Origin: Xestospongia muta
Lineage: Eukaryota; Porifera; Demospongiae; Haplosclerida; Petrosiidae
DNA length: 64,000 nt
Direction: 5' to 3'
Assembly (NCBI GenBank): GCA_963693285.1
Contig: OY848931.1
Coordinates: 3,638,079 to 3,702,078, forward strand
Translations under genes and position numbers: made by a program
Notes under the pieces: generated by a model
What the model was told of the DNA's origin: nothing
What the model saw: only the letters and a program-made list of their open reading frames with translations
Databases searched by the model: none
Shown: positions 35,501 to 48,278 of the stretch, in pieces
How positions within the stretch are numbered: position 1 is the first letter of the stretch
Layout of the letters: every line of letters starts with the position of its first letter

Positions 35501-38500
35501 GGAGCACAGCCGTACAACACCACTGTACGTAACTGTAGATTGTGTGTATAGGAATACAATTATGAGACTCAATCTTGTAATAGGTGGCTTTCTCCTCTAC
35601 TGCTTATATTGGAGTTGTGGGAAGGTATAGAAGGACTGGTCACATGGCAAAGACCGACCACAAAGGTCAATACTTTTTTTATGGAATTATATATTTATTG
35701 GTAGATATATTATATCAGGGATCCCATGCCATGTGGTTGTGGTTTGAGAATATGAATAGTAGATGGTGTTTTTATGGCAGTGAAATCAATAAAACACTGG
35801 AGTCCACTTATAGAGAAGGAGAACCTGTTGCTAGGTAACACAACAAAAACAAAATGTTTGTTTATAACAATGTGCCTATATTTTTAGAATTTCATCCTCA
35901 AGACAAAGATATGTTGTACATTTTAATAATATGGTTCAGGTAAATTGAAAAAAAAAAGGGTAAAAGAGACGCAGTGAGCAGGATTCGAACCTGCGCGGGC
36001 ATAGCCCATTGGATTTCGAGTCCAACGCCTTAACCACTCGGCCATCACTGCAGCAAGCATTTTTAGATGATACAAATGTAATTACTTACTTTCTGTCTAT
36101 TTCCGTAGATCAACATTGACTCTGGTACACAAAGGCCTGTACTGAGACTGGAAGTGCCCAAGAAAAAAGAAGGGAAGTCAGAAAATGCTGTTGATGTAGA
36201 CGAAACAGATATATCTGCTTTTAGAAGTAAGAATAATTAACAGGCCAACAGTTTCATTACTTCCTTTTCAGAACCACCCTGGTTTCATAGTTTGACTGAG
36301 GAACAAGCCAACACAATTGTTAGGTCAGTACTCTCACACGACTATCATGTGGTAGTCACATGATTATCTCCACTGCAGATCTTGTACTCACCTGCTGTCA
36401 GTTAACTTAGATCCTGACTGTCTACATGCAAACATGAGACTCCTATTGAGTTTGACTAGAAACCCTCTCTTGGCTCAAACTTTCATGAAAGAAAGAGGAC
36501 CACACGCTCTTCTTACACTTACCAAGCAATCGAGTTTTCAAGGTTTTTCTTCTCTCTCGGCTCTTCTTTTTCGGCACATTCTTGAAGATGGTGCTCTCTT
36601 GGAAAAAGAGGTGGAAAGTATTATTAAATTAGTTTTAACTGGGAACAGTTCTGATACACAAGAAATCAAAGCGCATGGACCTGGGAGACGAGACTTTGAT
36701 TTTGTATTGCGCCGCTTAGCACCATGTGCCTCCCGAAACAAAGCCCTCTTTATCAATACATTCTCTCAGATTGTAAGATTCAATAATTTACCTCCAAAAC
36801 TTGAAGATTATGCCAGTACTTCACGCATACCACCAACTGTACTCAAATGTACTTCCACTGTTAAAAATGACCCCATATCTCTCTCGTCTGTCCAACAAAA
36901 CCTTCTCAACTTGTTAATTGATCACTTATGTGCTAGTGCCTTCTTGGAGGAGGGGCCACCCAACAAGAGCTCCACCCATCCCACTAAAATGGATGAAGAT
37001 AGTCTCGATGGTCCATCTATAGTGATACAATATGGTCTTCAAAATAGTCTTCAAAATCCTCGTGTCAGAAGAGGATCTTATCGACGTCAAATCACTGATG
37101 ATGATCTTCGATCTGAAGACATGGTTCTTGATGTGGACCAAATAGTGGAGTTGAATGAAACCAGTTCTAGAGGTCAATCAGGTCATGCGAGCAAGAGCAC
37201 AAAGAAGGACTCAAAACAAGATGAAACGTCTAAAGAAAGTGAAGAGAAGTCCAAGGAACAACCCATGTTTTCACAAGCTGCCATTTTGAGACTATTAGCT
37301 GAATTGATTGAGTCTTATCCATCAACATCACGTATGATAATAGAGAGTACTCGTAAAATTAAAATAGATTATCAGAGTCATATCCAAACCACTAAGGTCA
37401 GTCAGTATGCCTAGTCCTCCATCTCTCTATCCAGTCATTAATCCATCCATGTATTCCATCCATACATTTATAGTTGCACTATCTTTATTCTCTTCTTTAC
37501 AGGAGGTATCCATTATAGCATTCATATTAGACCACCTTCTTCCAGCCTCTTACACACAAGGCAACTCTGCTACTCAAGTAGCAAAACTAGCTAAAGTTTT
37601 CCTTCAATGTCTAGCAACAACCACTCTACCAACTGATGCTCTCAACGTGTTTGTCACAGAATTCAGAGCAGCTTTTACTCGAGCCCTGTCACTTCCAGAA
37701 TCACAATTGAAACATCATCGTATTCGCGCCCTGGCCAGTCTACTGGGGCAAATAGTTGAGCCTCAGACCAGTACCTCATCACGAACATCTGTCAACCCAT
37801 CTCAATTTGTACGTATGCTGATCAGGAAAGGGTTTATCACTGATTTAGCTAAAGCCGTACATTGCTTAGATCTGAGTAGTCCGTTATTAACGCCAACTAT
37901 TAATAGTCTCTTAAAACCACTTGAATGCTTAACAAAAATTGTCACTCAGTTTGTAGCTGCACAAAAGAGAGCTAGGACCACTACTAATCCAACATCTGTT
38001 AACCAACCTTCTGTAACAAGACAGCCTTCAAGACCAGAGAGTACTATTGTCCCTGATCCTGGCATACAAGAGAGCACTGCTGAGGGTGTGGCTAGTGATA
38101 GATTGACTACTACTAATACTTCTACAGGTAAATTTTTGTTGTCTTGGCTCAGTTCTTTTATTAGTCCCCCTCTGCTCATGTCTATTCTGTGACTTCTGTC
38201 ATGAGTAGTTTAATTCATTATTTCACAAATCTCGTTCCCATTCCACTAAAGATATAGTCTCATGTCTGTCCTGTCATGAGTTCAGTAGTTCACAGATCTC
38301 ATTTCTATTCCTTTGTTTAGCTGATCAGTCTCAGACTGAGGCTAGTCTTGATGCAGCAGACATCAGTCTTATACCATTACAAGAAGAAGGTGAAACAGAA
38401 CACCAAGAAAATGAAGAAGAAATGGTTGATAATTCAATAGTACATGAAGCTATCACGTTAGCTCATGAACTAGGACTTAGATGTGGTCAGGCTGCTGCTG

Positions 38501-39033
38501 TAGCTGCTATGGATGGACGACAAGATGAAGAGATGGATTTAGAGGTATTGGTATGAGTTTATTTGTTTATTTTTATACTGTTTGGCTTTAGGAGATTGTG
38601 GATGAACTTCTTGAACGAAGACCTGATCAAAATGTGGATTCTGATGAGTTGATTGAACGAGTGGATATCTTTCGATCAACTGATCACCACGATCACAGTA
38701 GTCATGGTAACCACCTCGTTCCTTTATCCTATTATTTATTCATTTATCCATTTCTCCCTCCACTATCCATTTATCTAGTCATGTATGTTCATTTATATTT
38801 ATGTAGATCTCACTGACTCTGAAGGCAGTGAAGGAGAAATGGATGAAGAAGACATAGGTTCTGATGCTGATAACATTAACTCAGCTGGAGAAGAAATTGA
38901 AGATGAATTTGAAAGTCAGAATGAAGGGTTCTCCCCACGTCCAAATAGGATGTTCCCCCCACATAGTCAAGATAGAGATGAAGAAGACCAAGATGAAGGT
39001 AATAATGTATCTAAGTACATAAAAAATTATAGA

Positions 39034-39076
<43 letters not shown>

Positions 39077-42000
39077 TATTAGATGCTAGCAGTAGTATAG
39101 ACAGTGAAGAAAGTACTGATGTTGTTGAAGAAGAAGAACCATCTGACAACAATGAGTCTACAGATCTATCTGAAGATGGAGAAGAGGAAACAATGGTTTT
39201 AGAAGAGGAAGAGGAAGAAGAAGAGGGAGAAGGAGGAGAAGATACACAGAGAGATGAGGTACCGGGAGGAGCTGATGAGACATTTGAAATTGACGCAGAT
39301 GATGAAGAGGAATTGGAAGAAGAAGAAGAAGAGGAAGATGGAGAGGATGAAGATTGCTTGGAGTTAGAATATGATGACAATCCTGAACTGTATGGAGGAG
39401 ACTTAGACTTTGTTCACGTGGAATTCCCACCATGGAGTTTTGGGTGGCGTAAGTTCTCCTTTGACTAATTAACTGACAGATATGATCTTCTCTTTACAAT
39501 AGGTGATAATGATTCATTAGAGGCTCACATTTTTGGGGGTGTCCCCTCATTACTCTCAAGAGCTTACCATATTCGCCCAGCAATGTCTGAAAGTTCATTC
39601 CCTTCTGGTACACTCTCGTCTCTCCCCCGTCATCATCCTATTATGATACGACACGCTAATCATCTTCGACATCGAACAACAACATCAGATAATACTGCTA
39701 ACGTGGGAAGAGGAGAGACCACTCCAGCTGACATCCAACGTTCCAACATTGTACAACAATTATTAACTAATATTAGTACTTGTGTTGGAACTGATGAAGT
39801 ACTAAGTTTTAACGTTGGTGGTTCTAATCCACGACAAACAAGTGGTCAGCACGCACACACACACACACACACACAATATTTCTATGTCTGTCTGTTGGTT
39901 TCTTTATCTGACACATCTTTTATATCCTACAGCTGTTCGTGCACCAGACAGTTTTGATGTTTCCCTTCCTACTAATGAAGGTCCTGATATGCCTGAGTCC
40001 ACGTACATACCAAATAATTTATCAAGATGGAGGGAAGAGTCAGCTGCATTAGATGGTCACACTGCCTTTCTCTGTGTTGCTGCACTACGTCCACTTCTTG
40101 TTAAGAGACTAAAAATGGAGTATGAAAAGGAACAAGTTAATAAGAAGAAAGACAGTAAGCCACCTGTTGTCACTGCAGAAGTGACAACTGGTGAACAGCC
40201 TGTGTCTGCCCCAAATCCATCGGACGAGGCCACACCCTCAACTAGTACACCTAGAAATGGTTCGCAATCTGTGGAACAGTTGCAAACTAGTTTGAGAGCT
40301 GTAGCTGATGCTTTAGCTCAAACTGTGACAGAAGTAAGGAATGCCCGTCGTCTACTGGGTGATGTTACATCCTCAAGTGACCAGAATTCTCGACAAGAAC
40401 AAGACCCCGATGGGTCCTCACACTCATTGACCACACCCTCCCAACAAGACACTACATTTCAAGATCCTCAAAGTATTCCACGTTCTGTTGCTAGCATGCC
40501 TGATTTATCAACGTTTGATGGGTCCCAAGACTCTGCTAGAGCAATACTTACCCGTATTACACCTGACGATCCTCTCTATACATTCCTCTCTGCAGTGGCC
40601 CGTGCTCCTACACCGCCACTTCCAGAAAGCGTCTCTGAACCATCCAATATCTCCTCACCATCAATACCATCTTCTTCATCTTTGTCCCCTCGTCTTCCTG
40701 TCTTTACTCAAATGTTACCTAGCAATCCTTCCAATCCAAGTTCTCTGCCAGTCCCTGTTATACAAGATGGTAGAACCCTTAGTCAAGTATCAAGTTCTCC
40801 TTTGACTACACCCTCTCCAACTCTCTCTCAAATCACAACTAATTCAATAGCTGACTCTATAGCTAGCCATGTATCTAGTGTTCTTTCTCAATTAGAACAG
40901 ACTCATTCTCAATCACAGCAGACTCGTTCTCAACCTCCACAGACTCATTCCCAATCTCAATCTCTTGACAGTATACCTTCTCGAATATCTCAGAGTGCCC
41001 TTGCTGCTAGCAACTTTGCTGATGTTCTAGCAACTGAACTGGCAAGAGCTGTATCTAATCATTTGACTCCATCATCATCCTCTGCCACAACATCTAATCC
41101 AGCCATGTTTGCTGTCCCACCTACAACAGGTTCTCCGAGTCCTTCTGACACTCTAGCTCCTATGATGTCATCTCTACAGATGCCACCTAATTCTGCCCCA
41201 ACAGAACCACCTTCAGATCAGTCATCAGACACAAGTGAATCTGTTGTTGGCCAAAAGGTGTATGGTGTAGCGTCATGGTCAACTGATGCTACTGCAGAAG
41301 AACCTTCATCTTCCTCAGTTGCTGTTCTTGAGGAAAATGCCAGAACTACTGAAGTCCAACCAATGCAAACAGAACCCAGTCAAGCTGGAACTGGAAGTGG
41401 TTCAACCAGTTCTTTAACTGGTCAGACTAGTTCTGCAACTGGTGGTCCACTTGATTCCGCACCTAGTCAGACTGGAAGTTCTAGTGATTTGCCAGAAGGA
41501 ATAGATCCAACATTTTTAGCTGCTCTACCAGACTCCATTAGACAAGAAGTATTAGCTCAATATGAGAGAGATCAGCAACGACAACAGCAACAACGACAAC
41601 AGCCACACCCACCTGTTACTGAACTATCTACTTCCATCAACCCAGAAGTCTTAGCAGCTCTACCTCCAGAAATACAAGAAGAGGTATGACTATCAGTCTA
41701 TATCTTTATTAGTCTATCTTTATCCTTAATCCGTATCTCTTACAAATGATTTATTGATTCTTACTTACTTTAGGTTCTTCAACAGCAACGTATGGAGCAA
41801 GCTAGACAACAACAGTTAACCACTGATCCTACACAACCAGCAGATGCTGTAAATTTCCTTACATCTCTCACTCCAGATTTACGACGTACCATCCTTTCAG
41901 ACATGGATGACACTCTTATTAATCATCTCCCTGAAGAGATAGCCTCAGAAGCTAGAGCCTTGCGTCAAGAGAGAGAAACCCGACGCAGACAGTACATTTC

Positions 42001-45000
42001 ACAACAACAGGCTCGTTACGAGCACATAGCAGCAAGGATGGTCCCTTCCTGGATGCACACTTTAAATCCTACAGTTGGTGGAAGCGGTGGCCATTATCGG
42101 TATGCTATCTTGTCTCCGGGGGAACGTCTGGCAGGGTTAATTCCCTCGTCTTTTGTTCACGGTGTCACTCAAGACATTGATACTGGTTCCAAACAAATGT
42201 TGGACCAAGAAGGACTGGCTTGTTTGGTTGTATTGCTCTTTCTTGACCAAACCAAACTCCACTTTAACAGACTTTTCAGAATATTTCGGAGTCTTTCTCA
42301 ACACTTACCTTCACGGTCCTGGTTAATATCAAGTTTGTTATCAATAATGAAAGAAGCTAATTTCACTCCGTCTCACACTTGCCCTCTCCCTCCCCCTCTC
42401 ACACCAGGCCGTGGGGACCACCCACCTGTCAAATCTACTACTCACCACCATAAGCACACTCCTCAATGGCTTACCATCAATATTAATGCAGCATTAGGAT
42501 CACATGCTCCAGTATTTCAATTCGCTGGCTATGGTAAAGGACTGACTCCGCCCACTGTATATATACACCCACATGCTAGTATCTCTATTTGCAATAACAT
42601 ACTCGAGCTCCTCATCTTTTTAGCTCGACAATTCCCCGCTTCTTTCCTTCCCTCAAAGCTTCTCCCTAAAGATGACAAGGGTGTGACAGGAGCCACATCT
42701 AACCAGCCTGATGTTGTAAGTAATTTCTGGCAAATACTTTACAAACTCGATTCCTCAATGAACCGTAAAGGGAAAGTATCTGCTAAAGTATTTCAATATA
42801 CCAGTGGTGACAAAGAAGCTAACGAGAGTGACGTCTTCGCTAAATCTCCAATTGGTCAGCTGATGTCATTATTTAGACATCCAGTCATTCAAGGCAGTGT
42901 ATCTCTTGTTGATAAATTATTGCGTGTATTAAGTGTAATTACAGGAGCTATTCCTAAACAAGGACTATCACAAACTACCTCACAGCCTGAGATAACTAAG
43001 GAAGTGGTGGACCAATCCAACAAGGAGGAGGAGGAGACCTCTGTGATTAAAGGTGGTGCAGTAGCACAGCCATGTTTTGGTAAGTCAGTGGTATCAGTGA
43101 GTTTATTGCAGTCTGCTGTTCACCTCTTGACATCCGGGAAATGCAGCGAAGACACTCTTGATGATGCTACAAGTCTCCTCATTAATCTTTCACGCTGTGG
43201 AGTCTCAACACGTGAGACTATTCTCCATATTTTACTTGATGGAGTACGCACCATTGGTCGTGTTCTAAGTTCTCAAATAACCACACTGCACAATGATTTA
43301 ATAACAAACATGTCAACTGTTATACGTCGTCAATCCAGCATTCCCTTGAATGAAGAAGAAGAAATACCAAGTTCTATATCTCTTGGTACAGTAGAGGGTG
43401 TGGTCTTGCCCCAGGCTCAAGGAACAAGATCAGCAGTAGATCATTCTAATGACCTACATTTACCATGTATGGAGCCATTGATATGTAAAGGTTCTCAACA
43501 ATCCTTCTTTCTACGTCTTTTGAAAGTTGTGTGTCAATTACGTGAGTCTGTTCATTCGTCTGTAGGGACTCCTGGTTTACGTAGTACCAGTACCACTCCC
43601 AGTGGTAGACCTGAAGATAGAGGAATCACTCCAACGACTAATAGAATACCAGAAACTCAAGAGGAGGAACCCTCGATAGATCAAGGACAATCCTCATCAG
43701 CTGGTGTTGAAGTTACAATGGACTCTGCTCCTTCAACACAGCCACCATCTCTAACAACAGCTACAGATGAGAAACCGCTTTCTCTTCCCTCACTTAGTCT
43801 ACAACTGGAACTAGAAGAACTGTGGTCTGTTTTAAGTGAATGCCTCGATGCTTTAGCATCAACCTTTGATCCTCATGCTGTTCTTGTTCTCCAATCAACT
43901 GTAGAAGCATTCTTTCTAGTTCATGCTGATCAGAATGAAGCAACTCGAACAAGTACTGTTGGAAGCAGACAAAGTCAGATACGCTCCTCCTCTTCAAGAC
44001 GTCTTCCATCTTTTCACACAATTAGTGACACCGAAAGTGTACCAGGTTCTCCAGCCCCTCAAGAGATTTTCAGTCCAATCCCTGGAACCCCTATTCATGG
44101 AGATAATAATGGAGTTGACCCTTATGCCCATTTGCCTCCAGATACAGCTCGTTTTCTAAAATTTGCAGGTAATAATTTTGTTAGCATACATTATGTAGCT
44201 GTACAGTTTAGCTGTGATGTGTAAATGAATCCTCCTGAGTTATAGTTAGTGCTATAACAATGAAGGTAATTTTCTACAATTTCTACTTGATCTGAGCTAA
44301 ATTGTTGTGAGCATTCTAAGTTAAAGTACTAAGGCATTGACCAGGACTGTTACCTACCTTATAAGTGATAAGTTGTTTATTTACTTTGTCTTTTAGAACG
44401 TCACAGAACAGTCCTTAATCAGATATTACGTCAGACCACCATTCCTCTCTCTGAGGGCCCCTTTGCTGTACTGGTTAATCACACAAGATTGTTAGATTTT
44501 GATATCAAACGACGATATTTTCGTCAAGAACTGGAGCAAATGGAGGAGGGACTTCGAAGAGAAGACTTGATTATTCATGTTCGCCGAGAGCACGTGTTTG
44601 AGGACTCATATCGAGAACTCTATCGTCGTTCACCTGAAGAAATGAAAGCCAATCTGTACATCACATTTGATGGTGAAGAAGGTCAAGATGCAGGTGGCCT
44701 TCTCCGTGAATGGTACCTCATCATTGCTCGTGAGATGTTCAATCCGAACTATGCACTTTTCAAGACCACACCTGGTGACCGTGTGACGTACATGCCTAAC
44801 CCTAGTTCCCACATCAATCCAGAACATTTGAACTATTTCAAATTTGTTGGTCGTATTATCGCTAAAGCAGTCTACGATAACAAACTGCTTGATTGTTATT
44901 TTACGAGATCGTTTTACAAACACATTTTAGGGAAACCAGTTCATTTCACAGACATGGAGTCTGAGGATTATGCCTTCTATCAAGGGATGGTGTTTTTATT

Positions 45001-46324
45001 AGAACATGACCTGAATGAAATGGGAATGGACCTAACTTTTAGCACTGATGTATGGACAGATAACAAATGGATGGATGGATAGACAAAGAAATGGACAGAT
45101 GGATGGATAGATGGATGAATTTCTTATGAAAACTATGTAACTTTCATGACCAATTTTTTTTTCATAGATTGAAGAGTTTGGTAAGACTGAGACTCGTGAT
45201 TTGAAATCTAACGGACGAGAGATTCCAGTCACAGAAGCTAACAAGAAAGAGTATGTTCAGTTAGCATGTCAGATGAAGATGACAGGGTCAATACGTTCTC
45301 AAATCAAAAGTTTCTTAGATGGATTTTACGATGTTATACCCAAAAATCTTATCTCAATTTTCAATGAACAAGAGCTTGAACTTCTCATATCAGGTCTTCC
45401 TAATATCGATATTGACGATCTCAAGGCTAATACTGAGTATCACAAATATACTGCTACTTCACTACAGGTAAAACCTGTCAAACTAGTTAGCAATACTGGT
45501 CCAACAATGTAACTAGTTTGACAATGTAGTATGTAAAACAAGTTAAACTGGATACTCAAACCTGTCAAACTAGTTTGTAAAAGTATCTACAATGAACCTA
45601 CTAAGTATCATCTAGCTACAAATAATCTCCTGTTCTATTGTTTTATAGATCCAGTGGTTCTGGCGTGCACTGCGTTCCTTTAGCCAAGCCGACAGAGCCA
45701 GGTTCTTACAGTTTGTGACAGGTACCTCCAAAGTTCCCTTACAAGGGTTCGCAGCACTAGAGGGCATGAATGGAATTCAAAAATTTCAGATTCATCGAGA
45801 TGATCGCTCAACAGAACGCTTACCCTCGGCACATACATGGTAAGAGACAACTACTGAAAATAATGGACAACTAACTTGACCTGCCAAGTGGGATACAAAA
45901 CTTGTTACATTTGTTTCTTTGAGAATGTAACAAGAGTCCATCTTGTCACCTTGTTCAATGACAAGGTGTGTATCTCCTTTGTCAGGAATATACACACACA
46001 CACACAAGACATCTGTTATCAAAGACTTAGTTGTTACAAACTCATTATTTATAAGTCTGAGACACATGTTTTCATTCTTATAAGTCTGAGACACATATTT
46101 TCATTCTTATAAGTCAGACACGTTTTCATTCTTATAAGTCTGAGACACATACTTCATTCTTATAAGTCTGAGACACATACTTCATTCTTATAAGTCTGAG
46201 ACACATATTTTCATTTTATAGTTTCAATCAGCTAGATCTGCCTCCCTACGAGACTTACGACAAACTTCAACAAATGCTGCTAATATCGGTACAAGAATGT
46301 CCTGAAGGGTTTGGTTTTGCCTAA
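28474..46324 (+). CDS. HUWE1: HUWE1: giant HECT-type E3 ubiquitin ligase
   Basis: HUWE1 (ARF-BP1/Mule) ubiquitinates many nuclear and cytosolic substrates. The start at 28474 gives [15 protein letters not shown], close to vertebrate MKVDRTKLKK. Order: DUF908/DUF913 armadillo region ([22 protein letters not shown] onwards, 28.6-33.6 kb); UBA ([20 protein letters not shown], 34.68 kb); UIM ([18 protein letters not shown], 34.87 kb); WWE ([15 protein letters not shown], 35.73-35.84 kb); long Asp/Glu-rich tract (38.8-39.4 kb); Ser/Pro-rich linker; three ubiquitin-binding motifs ([50 protein letters not shown], 41.5-42.0 kb); and the HECT domain (44.49-46.32 kb). The HECT domain has the active-site motif LPSAHTCFNQLDLP and C-terminus ECPEGFGFA. 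The catalytic Cys codon is split by the 45840-46221 intron. Completeness looks full length, over 4,000 residues by inference. Confidence 0.96.
29502..29558. repeat. (CT)n(CA)n microsatellite ending at a HUWE1 3' splice site
   Basis: CT repeats run into CA repeats and end CATGCAG, directly before the exon ACATGGGGAGGAGC. The repeat takes the place of the pyrimidine tract. Confidence 0.85.
35970..36051 (-). tRNA. tRNA-Ser (anticodon CGA)
   Basis: 82 nt, minus strand, inside a HUWE1 intron on the strand opposite HUWE1. Acceptor stem GCAGTGA/TCACTGC with discriminator G; A box TGGCCGAGTGG; anticodon arm TTGGA-CTCGAAA-TCCAA with anticodon CGA, reading UCG; long variable arm TGGGCTATGCCC typical of tRNA-Ser; T arm with B box GGTTCGAATCC. 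There is no intron. A run of T follows the 3' end (GTCTCTTTTACCC then T10), serving as the Pol III terminator. All stems pair, so it is probably functional. Confidence 0.97.
39030..39080. repeat. (TTA)n microsatellite in HUWE1 intron
   Basis: About 16 ATT/TTA trinucleotides lie just upstream of the exon that begins GATGCTAGCAG, within the acidic-domain region of HUWE1. A second TTA tract lies in a UPF2 intron near 27395-27425. Confidence 0.9.
46055..46215. repeat. Tandem CATTCTTATAAGTCTGAGACACA repeat in HUWE1 last intron
   Basis: About six imperfect copies of a 26-30 bp unit with CTTATAAGTCTGAGACACAT. They sit in the intron that splits the catalytic Cys codon and end just before the 3' splice site at 46221. 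Confidence 0.88.
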
Positions 46325-46864
46325 ATGTAGTCAGATAATTTGTTCATGTGAATATAATTACCAGTCATTTGATTATCATATGACTTATATGATAATAACC
46401 TCTATTATAAATTGATATTAATAGTTGTAATTTATACATAATAAATAACTTGTTTTGCTGACAGTCTCGTACCCATTCCACATTTTTCATGTCTCATTAG
46501 ACTCAAACTCAATCCCTATATCATCTTGATTCCCATGCTTGCTACTTCTTTGTATGTGTTGACAAAAAATAAATATATTTATTTGATTTTTAAACTTAGC
46601 ACGACAATATAAACAGGAAGATTAGGACATAAAATATATTGTTTGTTGTGTCCCTTTGTAAGTTATATTCAGATCAGTACCAAAATGTACAAGTTGTAAA
46701 AGTTACAAAGAAAGAAATTTAGAAAAAAATTTCTTTTTTGTACCTGTGTGTCAATATTATTACAACACAAATGAAGCAGCAAATAGTAACAAATCATAAA
46801 CAAAAACAATTTTAAAAAAAACAATTTTGAAAAATGAACACAATCTCTAAACTCAGGAATGAGT
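46325..46864. other. Convergent intergenic region, HUWE1 / CLN8-like a
   Basis: 540 bp of AT-rich 3' flanking sequence. AATAAA at about 46568 can serve the HUWE1 side. Runs of AAAAAA and TTTTTT occur near 46720-46830. No gene is seen. Confidence 0.55.
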
Positions 46865-47740
46865 CTAATTCTCTTTGATATGTCCATTTCCAGTTCTTAA
46901 AGATTTATTAATGTTGTTACCAACTTTTGAGCTGTGTTGATGAAGTTCAGGATGATTGAAGTCAACAGGATTAAAGAGTTGGTTGGTCTTTTTATATGTC
47001 CAATATGGAGTCAACACAAGAAACTGGAGAGGCAGGTGGGTATAGAGACATAAGAAAAGTGGCAGAGGCATCTCATTCCACACAATATCCCATTGGCAGT
47101 ATGTCATGTAGAAAAAATAACTTTCTAACATTGTACGACAATGGAAAAGATGGACTAAAATTAACTGATTGGTCTTCCAGATGATGGAGCTGGACATTTT
47201 GGCTTTGAGGAGCATCCAGCAAAGACAAGTGAAGGGTGTGGACATTTCTTCTAGAAGGCCCAAGACAGCAAAGAAGTGTGCTTTGTTGTTGTAATACATT
47301 GCAATGGAATACCCAATCAGAGCAAGAGTGTGGTGGGCAAAAAGAGCTGGATCAAAAGTACGAAATATGAGGTTAGAAGAATACAAGAAAAGACACTCAA
47401 AGATGAAGAACCCAACACAATAGTATATTGCAATATGTGAAGTTTTTGTTACTGAGTGAACAACATTTTCTTTTAATACTTCATCTACTGCAAGATACCA
47501 CAATCCAACAAGAGTACAAGTCACTCCAAAGACACCTCTTACAAATGCTAAACACCAAAAGACTTTCTCTTTAGTACGTAGTCCTTTGAATGTAGCAAAC
47601 GAGAAGGAGAGAAAGTATGACAAGAAGAAAATAGCAGTGAAAGATATGAAGGTTATTATCAAACTATATATCCTCACTTCACTACTGGTGACATCTATAC
47701 TGGATAGTGGATGATAGAGAAAGACAAGTGGATCCTTCAT
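46865..47740 (-). CDS. CLN8: CLN8-like TLC-domain protein, copy a
   Basis: CLN8 is an ER membrane protein with a TRAM-LAG1-CLN8 fold. In mammals it acts as a cargo receptor for export of lysosomal enzymes, and its loss causes a neuronal ceroid lipofuscinosis. This copy has 291 residues and no intron. Family landmarks: LRTKEKVFWCLAFVRGVFGV (vertebrate VAREKVFWDLAATRAVFGV), LSNLIFRTFDP-like SSNLIFRTFDPALFAHHTL, EMSTPFTCLCWMLLKAKM, WKTNQLILVHLFHCR, and LTPYWTYKKTNQLFNPVDFN near the C-terminus (vertebrate NPYWTHKKTQQLLNPVDWN). Several hydrophobic helices are evident. It ends GHIKEN with no obvious KKxx signal. The start at 47740 (MKDPLVF) is a true ATG shared by both copies. Confidence 0.92.
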   Translation of the reverse strand: MKDPLVFLYHPLSSIDVTSSEVRIYSLIITFISFTAIFFLSYFLSFSFATFKGLRTKEKVFWCLAFVRGVFGVTCTLVGLWYLAVDEVLKENVVHSVTKTSHIAIYYCVGFFIFECLFLYSSNLIFRTFDPALFAHHTLALIGYSIAMYYNNKAHFFAVLGLLEEMSTPFTCLCWMLLKAKMSSSIIWKTNQLILVHLFHCRTMLESYFFYMTYCQWDIVWNEMPLPLFLCLYTHLPLQFLVLTPYWTYKKTNQLFNPVDFNHPELHQHSSKVGNNINKSLRTGNGHIKEN

Positions 47741-48278
47741 CTTAATAAAAACAACAATGAGAAGGAGTTAACCACATGACACATGTTCACACCACATGAC
47801 ACATGTTCAGGCTAAAGGTCACAAGAAATAATCAAATTATTCATAGTGATATACACAGTCGCGCCCCACAAGAACCTGAAGACAAAGTAAAGAAATATAA
47901 AAAAAAATTATGAAAACATGGTAGTGTTATGTTAGCTCTGAGATGCATCATGACCTCTGAGGTGGTTGGATAGCATCCCAGCCAGGACTACCTCATCTTA
48001 GGACGAGAGTTACCAAGCCACGTAGCAAACTAGCAATAGCAGGGATTCCTGGATACTAAGTTGGAGGCCCACATAGGTGAATCAGTAGGGGTCGTTTGGA
48101 CAACACACATTTTTTATAAAATTCAAATCAATTTAGACAAAAAAGGAAAAAATAAATAGTATGTACTAATCTCACTGCCAGCCTTGGTTTAAGGAGAATG
48201 CAACAGACTGACATATGAGACTAACACTTTATTATAATAGTCCTTAGTAACATAATAATTAAAACAATAAAAACAACT
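47741..48278. other. Spacer between the CLN8-like copies
   Basis: 538 bp. The stretch at about 47930-48110 is more G+C-rich than its surroundings, lacks a long frame and reads like part of a dispersed repeat (GGATTCCTGGATACTAAG and GTTGGAGGCCCACATAGG). This is unproven without other copies. The rest is AT-rich flank. Confidence 0.4.

Noticed and set aside
39072..39433. Serine-rich minus-strand frames
   Set aside because: They are antisense of the HUWE1 acidic (Asp/Glu-rich) coding tract.
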